This document shows, piece after piece, positions 1 to 5,270 of a stretch of 19,123 bases of DNA (positions are counted from its first letter, which is position 1; the number at the start of each line of letters is the position of its first letter). The position numbers and the translations under genes were made by a program. The notes under the pieces were generated by a model, which ran no database searches, was not told the origin of the DNA, and saw only the letters and a list, made by a program, of their open reading frames with translations. The DNA lies in assembly GCA_045614565.1 (NCBI GenBank), contig JAZLDG010000002.1, forward strand, positions 1-19,123. The letters run 5' to 3'. Origin of the DNA: Scatosoma sp045614565 (GTDB taxonomy: Bacteria; Bacillota; Clostridia; Christensenellales; Borkfalkiaceae).

Positions 1-10
1 TAACCGCGTC

Positions 11-82
11 GCGTTGTTTATATCCCTACTCGCGAAAGGGAAATTTTTGTTTGCGCTGTTTATATCTCTGTCGCCGAGATGG
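11..82. repeat. imperfect 42-bp direct repeat, two copies
   Basis: Two copies start at 11 and 53. Their first 17 bases match at 15 positions (gcgttgtttatatccct against gcgctgtttatatctct). Each copy continues into a short hairpin: tccct (23-27) with aggga (37-41), and atctc (64-68) with gagat (76-80). The arms differ between copies yet stay paired. The 42-bp period equals 14 codons, and read on the minus strand both copies encode Arg-Asp-Ile-Asn in the same frame. No start codon or known domain is visible, so I do not call a gene. The array may continue beyond the left edge of the window. Confidence 0.5.
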
Positions 83-85
83 TAT

Positions 86-120
86 AAAAAAGAACAACGC
101 TTAAAGTTTAAGCGTTGTTC
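86..120 (-). terminator. second hairpin/T-run terminator behind the small RNA
   Basis: A perfect 14-bp inverted repeat (92-105 with 107-120) is followed on the minus strand by six T residues (91-86). It lies about 20 nt past the first terminator of the putative small RNA, so any read-through transcript would stop here. Confidence 0.7.
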
Positions 121-139
121 AAAATTATTGAATTGTACG

Positions 140-171
140 AAAAAAGCACTATGCTCACGCATAATGCTTTT
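140..171 (-). terminator. intrinsic terminator of the putative small RNA
   Basis: Arms aaaagcactatgc (142-154) and gcataatgctttt (159-171) pair over 13 positions. The single mismatch on the plus strand becomes a G-U pair on the minus strand. Six T residues follow on the minus strand (145-140), so the orientation is minus. Confidence 0.75.
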
Positions 172-253
172 GCGCCAATATCGGGTGATGCCGTTCCCGA
201 GTCTCTTTTAGCCATAAAGGCGTGTAGTTGCAACATTCCACTACCTTATTGAC
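140..253 (-). ncRNA. putative structured small RNA of about 114 nt, family unknown
   Basis: A perfect consensus promoter (260-288) predicts a start near 253, and a hairpin plus six-T terminator ends at 140. The 5' third folds on itself. GUC, AAGG and UAGU in the first 14 nt pair with ACUA, CCUU and GGC further on, with a small internal loop and a CACG bulge, capped by a loop containing the palindrome GUUGCAAC. A second hairpin follows, with UCGGG pairing to CCCGA, and then the terminator stem. There is no ribosome binding site followed by a plausible ORF, so a non-coding product is likely. It does not match 6S, SRP RNA, tmRNA, RNase P or any riboswitch I can recognise. The 5' self-complementary segment followed by small hairpins loosely recalls a tracrRNA, but no cas gene or CRISPR array is present in the window. 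Confidence 0.6.
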
Positions 254-259
254 ACCTAT

Positions 260-288
260 ATTATACTATGCTTTTCAGGCTTTGTCAA
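260..288 (-). promoter_or_regulatory. perfect consensus sigma-A promoter for the small RNA
   Basis: On the minus strand there is TTGACA (288-283), a 17-bp spacer and TATAAT (265-260). All twelve hexamer bases match consensus at ideal spacing. It overlaps the 3' end of the nuclease-like ORF and points away from it, toward two terminators. The predicted start is near 253. Confidence 0.85.
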
Positions 289-685
289 TACTTTTTTTAT
301 ATAAAATCTCGTTTTTCTTTTTGAGACGCTTCAAAGTATTGTTCCCACACCCAAAAATCGTAATAATTGTATTTGATAAGACAGGATTTATCCTATTCAA
401 TTTGATTATTAACTGAATCTTATCTTCTTCTGAAACAAAAATAACAGTATCTTCTTTTTTATCCGAAACAAAAACATAATCAGGGTCTTCTATCATATAG
501 GGTATACGATTTTTAATTTTATCAAATATATCATCGTGATTGTTTGCCCCTTTGGCAATATGTTCTTTATATTGCCTATCTGTTATGATTACGCTTTCGC
601 TTTTTATATCAAACCTTTCCATTAACACAGCACTTGCTTTTCCCAATGTATTTGCAATAGGAATATGTTGCGGCGTTTCTTTCAT
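275..685 (-). CDS. PBECR-type (phage Barnase-EndoU-ColicinE5/D-RelE-like) nuclease domain, probable C-terminal fragment
   Basis: The ORF encodes 136 residues. Residues 30-120 follow the pattern I associate with PBECR domains: VIITDRQYKEHI, then a predicted helix ending IEDPDYVF (about residues 60-72), DTVIFV strands, and a C-terminal LKRLKKKNEILYKK tail. In phages and integrative elements this domain usually sits at the end of a longer polypeptide, where it is thought to act as an RNase-like toxin or processing nuclease. The frame stays open upstream of the first Met to about 860, and looks protein-like back to about 785 (for example ADSSPILGDISQTVNK). No ATG, GTG or TTG occurs there, and no Shine-Dalgarno lies near the Met at 685. 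I therefore read it as the surviving 3' end of a larger phage-like gene. The region is clearly AT-richer than the chromosome to its right, which suggests horizontal origin. Catalytic residues cannot be assigned from one sequence. Confidence 0.5.
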   Translation of the reverse strand: MKETPQHIPIANTLGKASAVLMERFDIKSESVIITDRQYKEHIAKGANNHDDIFDKIKNRIPYMIEDPDYVFVSDKKEDTVIFVSEEDKIQLIIKLNRINPVLSNTIITIFGCGNNTLKRLKKKNEILYKKSIDKA

Positions 686-790
686 TTTATTTACCGTTTG
701 CGAAATATCCCCTAAAATAGGACTGCTGTCGGCAACCGTTACATTCTCCGTTTCCTCCGCTCTATCAATCGTGCACCGATACGGATAATA

Positions 791-828
791 CTTAACAAAG
801 TTAAGTTGTGTGTTTTTGCTAGCAAAAA
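791..828. repeat. two adjacent inverted repeats beside the nuclease remnant
   Basis: Cttaac (791-796) and gttaag (800-805) form a perfect 6-bp inverted repeat around aaa. Then tttttgctagcaaaaa (813-828) is a perfect 16-bp palindrome. They lie where the protein-like reading frame ends and may mark an insertion or deletion junction. Confidence 0.5.
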
Positions 829-830
829 TG

Positions 831-861
831 AAAAGACTAACGAAAGTTTCGTTAGTCTTTT
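831..861. terminator. bidirectional terminator-like hairpin
   Basis: A perfect 15-bp inverted repeat (831-845 with 847-861) runs from aaaagactaac to gttagtctttt. A/T runs at both ends allow a rho-independent terminator in either direction. It separates the AT-rich accessory stretch from the DUF6512 gene. Confidence 0.6.
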
Positions 862-985
862 ATAATATCTAAAAAATCCCTATGGGAAGAGCGCCTACAA
901 CGGCGTGTTTTTTGTTTTGTGGATAACCTGCATATTTATTCCCAAACGTGAATATAATCCCATTAGAACGTTTTGGAGCGTAAAT

Positions 986-1510
986 ATGAAACAAAATTTA
1001 TCTGTTTGGCAGTTGAGCGGTTTTACTTTTGCCGTCGTTTTGGGTACGATTTTACATTTTGTTTTCGACTGGACAAAGGCGTACTTTCTCGCGCCGATAT
1101 CCGCCGTCAACGAATCCACGTGGGAGCATATGAAAATTTTATTCTTCCCTATGCTCGTCTTTGCGTTAATCCAAAGCCCCTTTTTCAAGGAAGAAACGGG
1201 GTTTTGGTGGATTAAACTCATCGGTATTTTTATCGGCGTACTTGGTATTCCCGTATTATTTTACACCTACAACGGTGCATTTGGCTCTTCCCCCGACTGG
1301 TTAAATATCCTTTTCTTTTTCCTTTCGGCGGGTATTGCCTATCTCGTAGAATACTTTTTATTCCGCAAAGGTTTCACCCTTTCAAATACTTGGATTCCCA
1401 TAACGATTTTAACCGTCTTCACCGCGTTCTTTTTCGTGTTCACCTTTTATCCGCCAAAACTTCCCTTATTCCAAGACCCGATCACGAAAACGTACGGGGT
1501 TGCACGTTAA
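986..1510 (+). CDS. DUF6512-like small integral membrane protein
   Basis: The protein has 174 residues with about five hydrophobic segments (roughly residues 10-30, 48-66, 75-95, 106-125 and 137-156). The stretch VNESTWEHMKILFFP (41-55) after a first helix ending LHFVFDW, and FYTYNG (92-97), match my memory of the uncharacterised Firmicutes family DUF6512; its function is unknown. I chose the ATG at 986 because GGAG lies 7 nt upstream. The longer frame from 905 has no ribosome binding site. It is the only gene on this strand in the left half, and it converges on the MATE gene with a shared terminator. Its location is the cytoplasmic membrane. The family assignment is from memory of motif patterns. 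Confidence 0.75.
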   Translation: MKQNLSVWQLSGFTFAVVLGTILHFVFDWTKAYFLAPISAVNESTWEHMKILFFPMLVFALIQSPFFKEETGFWWIKLIGIFIGVLGIPVLFYTYNGAFGSSPDWLNILFFFLSAGIAYLVEYFLFRKGFTLSNTWIPITILTVFTAFFFVFTFYPPKLPLFQDPITKTYGVAR

Positions 1511-1536
1511 AAAACACGCCCTTGGGCGTGTTTTTA
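1511..1536. terminator. bidirectional terminator between convergent genes
   Basis: Arms aaaacacgccc (1511-1521) and gggcgtgtttt (1524-1534) are perfectly paired around a 2-nt centre, with an A-run on one side and a T-run on the other. It directly follows the DUF6512 stop codon and overlaps the MATE stop codon (1534-1536), so it serves both convergent genes. Confidence 0.85.
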
Positions 1537-2895
1537 CATATAACGGTATCGTTTTCGTTGTAATATCCAAAGCGTGACGGTGAACAATAGCGTAACGCCT
1601 TCCGCTATGGCGAAAGCCCACCAAACGCCGTCTAGCCCCATAAAAATCGGCAATACGAGCACCGCGATTACCTGACACACGAACGTTCTTGAAAAGGAGA
1701 TCACCAAGGATATCCCGCCGTTGCCGAGCGCGGTGAAAAACGCCGAGCCGAATATATTAAACCCGCAAGCCAAAAACGCAAAAGCGTTGAGTTTCATTCC
1801 GTGCGTAGTCAACGCCAAAAGCTCGGGATCGGAACGCACGAAAATCGCGGAAAGCGGCTCGGCAAATACGAATCCGATCAACGTCATGACGATACTTGCC
1901 ACACCCGTAATAATCAGGCTTTTTTTATAAACGTTTTTCAGTTCCGCGTCGTTTTGCGCTCCGTAATGGAAACCGATAATAGGCGCGCAACCAACCGCAT
2001 ACCCAAGGAAAACCGCCACAAAAATAAAGCCGATATATTGCAAAACCCCGTACGCGGAAACGCCTGCAATACTCTTTAAGCCCATCAGCTGTACGTTATA
2101 AATCATTCCAACCGCAGAAAGAGAAATATTCGTCATCAGCTCGGACAAGCCGTTAAAGCATACCCTGCCCAGCAATTTTGCGTCAAACTTTGTTTTACCC
2201 AAGCGAAGCAAGCTATCGTTTTTTCTACCGAAATACAAGAGCGGAATAATCCCGCCGACGACTTGATTGAGTGCGGTTGCCGCCGCCGCGCCGAAAAGCC
2301 CCCAGTTAAAAACGACGATAAACAACGCGTCGAACAGCATATTCCCGCAACCCGCCACAATCGTGACGATCAAGCCCAAGCGGGGTTTTTCCGCCGTAAC
2401 GAAAAAGCCTTGAAATGCGTTTTGTAGCATAAACGCGGGCAAAACGGCAAGAATGGTACGCGCGTACGTCACGCAATGCTCGATCAGCACGAGTTTTTCC
2501 GCTTCGCTCATATCCTTTTCCGCGTTTGCAAGCAGCTCCGCGACAGGGCGGGCAATCAAAATCCCGATCACCGACAATGCCACACCGATGACAACCGTCG
2601 TATACACGAGCATTGAAAAAATACGGTTTGCCCGATTGTTATCCCCTTCCCCGAGCGCTTTTGCAACCACGGCGTTCCCGCCTGTGCCGAGCATAAAGCC
2701 GACCGAGCCTAAAATCATAATCAGCGGGAAAATGAGATTGAGCGCGGCAAATTCCGTTTTTCCCACGTAATTCGCCACAAAAAAGCCGTCCACGATACCG
2801 TAAACGGACACGAACAGCATCATTACCACCGACGGTAACACGAAACGGAACAATTTTCCGTAATTAAAATGTTCGGAGAGTTTTATTCTTTCCAT
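1534..2895 (-). CDS. MATE family efflux transporter
   Basis: The protein has 453 residues, typical for the multidrug and toxic compound extrusion family, and about twelve predicted membrane helices. Family signatures include LPSVVMMLFVSVYGIVDGFF near residues 20-39, GTGGNAVVAKALGEGD near 70-85, and the equivalent second-half element FHYGAQND near 300. It resembles the MepA/NorM-like group found in Clostridia, which exports cationic drugs and metabolites using Na+ or H+ gradients; the substrate cannot be inferred. The start codon at 2895 has no good Shine-Dalgarno and lies only 12 nt past the terminator of the upstream lipoprotein gene on the same strand. Expression by partial read-through is therefore possible. 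Confidence 0.93.
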   Translation of the reverse strand: MERIKLSEHFNYGKLFRFVLPSVVMMLFVSVYGIVDGFFVANYVGKTEFAALNLIFPLIMILGSVGFMLGTGGNAVVAKALGEGDNNRANRIFSMLVYTTVVIGVALSVIGILIARPVAELLANAEKDMSEAEKLVLIEHCVTYARTILAVLPAFMLQNAFQGFFVTAEKPRLGLIVTIVAGCGNMLFDALFIVVFNWGLFGAAAATALNQVVGGIIPLLYFGRKNDSLLRLGKTKFDAKLLGRVCFNGLSELMTNISLSAVGMIYNVQLMGLKSIAGVSAYGVLQYIGFIFVAVFLGYAVGCAPIIGFHYGAQNDAELKNVYKKSLIITGVASIVMTLIGFVFAEPLSAIFVRSDPELLALTTHGMKLNAFAFLACGFNIFGSAFFTALGNGGISLVISFSRTFVCQVIAVLVLPIFMGLDGVWWAFAIAEGVTLLFTVTLWILQRKRYRYM

Positions 2896-2907
2896 ATATA
2901 CCCGTAT

Positions 2908-2940
2908 AAAAACCCGACGAGCCGAAACCGTCGGGTTTTT
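2908..2940 (-). terminator. terminator after the SurA/parvulin-like lipoprotein gene
   Basis: Arms aaaaacccgacg (2908-2919) and cgtcgggttttt (2929-2940) form a perfect 12-bp stem with a 9-nt loop. On the minus strand the stem ends in five T residues. It sits in the 65-bp gap between the lipoprotein gene and the MATE gene, 12 nt before the MATE start codon. Confidence 0.85.
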
Positions 2941-2960
2941 CTTATATCTTTGTTTAGAGA

Positions 2961-5138
2961 TTAGTCAAGATCCAAAAGGTCTTGATAGGTTTCTACGTGG
3001 CGCGTAGCCGCCGTTTCGTATTTTTCCAAAACTGCGCTTTGTGCCGCGTTCGCGTGGTTGGTTGCCGTAGTCGATTTCAAGGATTCGTAGAACATATACG
3101 AGAACGTGCCTTCCGTTTCTACGTCCGCCGCGTTAAAGCCGCCGTATACGTCGCCTTGGTCGAACTTGAACGAGCAGTAAATGATATGCCAACCGTATTG
3201 AGAAGGCGCTACCACGTACGAGCCTACGCCCTTTCTTACCACGTATTGCGCTGCGTATTCAAATTCGGGTACGAAGTCCGTGCCGTAAGGCGATACCGCA
3301 TAACCCAAATAGGAGTTCAAGCAACCCGTATCCGTGCTGTACGCAAACATCAATTCGTTGACCGCCGCCAAAGCGTTGTACGCTTGCGCCGTCTTATCGA
3401 AATGGTTTGCCGCGCCTTTGCCGTCGGTGAAGTTTACGCTACCTTCGTAGTACATAAACTTGCTGTAATCGACGACGTCTTCGCCGTCCACCGTCACCGT
3501 AAACGGATATTCCGCATCGTTGGAATATTTATCAAGCTTATCACCGCTTGCGATATCTGCGCCTACTAATTTATTGATATACTTATTCATTTCCGTCATA
3601 AAGCCGTCAATGGAAAGTTCCGCGGGCGTTGCTTTATAATCGTCGTCAACAAGCTCTACCTTACCGTTATACGGATACGCGCCTTTATACAGCGTTAATT
3701 CTTGGTATTTATCGGTGTTTTTAACGTTGTTTTCAAAGAACAAATATTTATCCGCGTCCGCGTTTTCGGAAAGGTAAGAGTTTACGAAATACACTTCGTC
3801 CGTTACCTTATACGCGTTTTCGTCTTCTTTGCAAAGCCAGCTTCCGCGCAAATCCTTTGCTTTTACGCCTTCAAGCAACGTTCTTCTATATGCGAACAGT
3901 TCGTCCTGCGTATATTTCTTTTGCGCCGCCGAATAGTCTTGGTTTTGCGCGTCGGAGAACGGGATCAAAATATTATATACGAACCCGAAATCTTGCATAC
4001 CGTACAGCAAGAAAGACGAATCGGAAACGCTGTCGAGCGCGGTATCGAACGCCGTATAATCTTCGGTGTACGTAAGGCGTTGACCGTTGTAGATATCGTT
4101 ATATTTTGCGATAACTTGCTGATAATTATTATCCGTTAAATGCGCGATAACCGCGTCTTCTAATTCTTCGTAATATTTGCTAATCAAGGCTTGACCGAGC
4201 GTAGAAGAAAGCTCCATATAATAATAGTCAAGCTGCGTGATATATTGCGTATCTTCTTCCTTGCTAATCAAACCGTAGCCTTGCAGGTTGGAAAGGAAGG
4301 TGTTATACGCTTTCTTTCTCGTCGTTTTGGTCGAGCCGTTCGCGGCTTCGTACACGCCGCACGTTCCCACTTCGTTACGACCCGTATAGATATCGTAATT
4401 CAAACTCTTTCCGTCTTCGGACAAGGGCAAGTACTCTTCCTTTTCCGTGTTCACGTTCGTGGGCATCGTACGCGTTTCTTCGTGCGTATGCACGTCGTCG
4501 TCCGCTTTGATATAATTCTTTTCCGCCGAATCCAACGAATCGTTGAGCGATTTCTTCAAGCCGTATTCCGCTTCCAAGTACGTTTTCATCGAAGCCTTAT
4601 CGTCCGTGTTACCAAAGTCGGTAAGGTAATATTTCATCGTCAATACTTCGGGATGCGATTCTAACAACGCTTTTTCTTTCTCGGAAACCGCCGCAAGTTC
4701 TTTGGTTACGAACTCGTCGTAGGAAATCTTTACTTGATCGGGATTTTCCGCCGCTTTCTTGATATAATACGCCACGGCGTACTGCGTCAAAATTTTACGG
4801 TCGGTAAGCCCGTCCATCAACATATTGAAGGTATCTTTATAGGTATAGCCGTAGCTTTGAACGTAGGTATAGCCTACGTTTAAGAAATACGCCACGAGAT
4901 CGCGTTTGGGGATATTCGTAGAAAGCGCACCGCCGGCAATCAACGCATCGATATCGTCCGCGTAGGACTTAAATTCTTCGTCGCTTGCAAGCTGCTCGGA
5001 AATATCCACGGTGGCAACCACCTGATTGAGATCCTTTACGCTGTCGGCAATAATAAATTCACAACCCGTAGCCCCTACCGTAAGCCCGAGTGCGAGAAGT
5101 ATTGCCGCAGTCTTTTTGAAAGTGAGTTTGTTATTCAT
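2961..5138 (-). CDS. large SurA/parvulin-like lipoprotein (putative extracytoplasmic foldase)
   Basis: The protein has 725 residues. It begins with a signal peptide: KK, a hydrophobic stretch LLALGLTVGATG, and Cys26 preceded by A-T-G, a slightly non-ideal lipobox. It is therefore predicted to be anchored outside the cytoplasmic membrane. Residues 75-125 resemble SurA/PrsA N-terminal domains (RDLVAYFLNVGY, DGLTDRKILTQYAVAYYIKKA). Near 640-655, SQYGWHIIYCSF resembles the last strand of a parvulin fold. Between these lies a long unfamiliar acidic and Tyr-rich region, and I do not see a full parvulin active site, so isomerase activity is unproven. PrsA-like genes directly after mfd are common in Clostridia, which supports the call. 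The gene has its own promoter (5228-5256) and a GGAG ribosome binding site held in a small hairpin next to the ATG. PrsA proteins are usually near 300 residues, so this one is unusually long. Confidence 0.65.
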   Translation of the reverse strand: MNNKLTFKKTAAILLALGLTVGATGCEFIIADSVKDLNQVVATVDISEQLASDEEFKSYADDIDALIAGGALSTNIPKRDLVAYFLNVGYTYVQSYGYTYKDTFNMLMDGLTDRKILTQYAVAYYIKKAAENPDQVKISYDEFVTKELAAVSEKEKALLESHPEVLTMKYYLTDFGNTDDKASMKTYLEAEYGLKKSLNDSLDSAEKNYIKADDDVHTHEETRTMPTNVNTEKEEYLPLSEDGKSLNYDIYTGRNEVGTCGVYEAANGSTKTTRKKAYNTFLSNLQGYGLISKEEDTQYITQLDYYYMELSSTLGQALISKYYEELEDAVIAHLTDNNYQQVIAKYNDIYNGQRLTYTEDYTAFDTALDSVSDSSFLLYGMQDFGFVYNILIPFSDAQNQDYSAAQKKYTQDELFAYRRTLLEGVKAKDLRGSWLCKEDENAYKVTDEVYFVNSYLSENADADKYLFFENNVKNTDKYQELTLYKGAYPYNGKVELVDDDYKATPAELSIDGFMTEMNKYINKLVGADIASGDKLDKYSNDAEYPFTVTVDGEDVVDYSKFMYYEGSVNFTDGKGAANHFDKTAQAYNALAAVNELMFAYSTDTGCLNSYLGYAVSPYGTDFVPEFEYAAQYVVRKGVGSYVVAPSQYGWHIIYCSFKFDQGDVYGGFNAADVETEGTFSYMFYESLKSTTATNHANAAQSAVLEKYETAATRHVETYQDLLDLD

Positions 5139-5155
5139 AAAATCGCTCCGATTTT
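5139..5155 (-). promoter_or_regulatory. hairpin enclosing the ribosome binding site of the lipoprotein gene
   Basis: On the mRNA, aaaatcg and cgatttt form a perfect 7-bp stem immediately before the AUG. The 3-nt loop GAG and the adjoining stem G make up the GGAG ribosome binding site. The stem is mainly A-U and would be weak, so it could tune translation, for example with temperature. No regulatory role is shown by sequence alone. Confidence 0.45.
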
Positions 5156-5227
5156 GTTTATCGTCATTTTATCGCGTTGGGATAAAAAAGCACTTCCCCT
5201 TTTATAATCCATACGCGGTCACACTAT

Positions 5228-5256
5228 ATTATAACCGATTTTTTAACAAAGTGCAA
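5228..5256 (-). promoter_or_regulatory. promoter of the SurA/parvulin-like lipoprotein gene
   Basis: On the minus strand TTGCAC (5256-5251), a 17-bp spacer and TATAAT (5233-5228) fit sigma-A, with the -35 matching 3 of 6. It lies in the 132-bp gap after mfd and predicts a leader of about 80 nt. Confidence 0.6.
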
Positions 5257-5270
5257 ACGTTTTTATACCG

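Larger units (their letters stand above)
686..985. other. gene-poor stretch with decayed coding sequence and inverted repeats
   Basis: From 686 to about 785 the minus strand carries protein-like sequence in frame with the nuclease ORF but with no start codon. From 791 to 861 three inverted repeats follow one another. From 862 to 985 is the leader of the DUF6512 gene, with a weak hairpin (cgcc tacaac ggcg, about 893-906) followed by T residues. I see no further gene. Confidence 0.5.

Noticed and set aside
140..288. Interpretation as a CRISPR tracrRNA
   Set aside because: The loose resemblance is not backed by any repeat array or cas gene in the window, and the 5' segment pairs with itself rather than with a visible repeat.
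228..416. Plus-strand open frame of 62 codons overlapping the small RNA and the nuclease remnant
   Set aside because: It runs through a promoter and a terminator on the other strand, is low-complexity Phe/Leu/Ile-rich and has no ribosome binding site.
917..958. TATAAT at 953-958 as promoter of the DUF6512 gene
   Set aside because: The -10 is perfect and the distance to the gene is suitable, but no -35 better than 3 of 6 is present. I left it out as a feature although it may be used.
2982..4664. Several long plus-strand open frames opposite the lipoprotein gene, and similar ones opposite mfd and prs
   Set aside because: They are mirror frames of well-supported genes, rich in Arg and Cys, without ribosome binding sites or known motifs.
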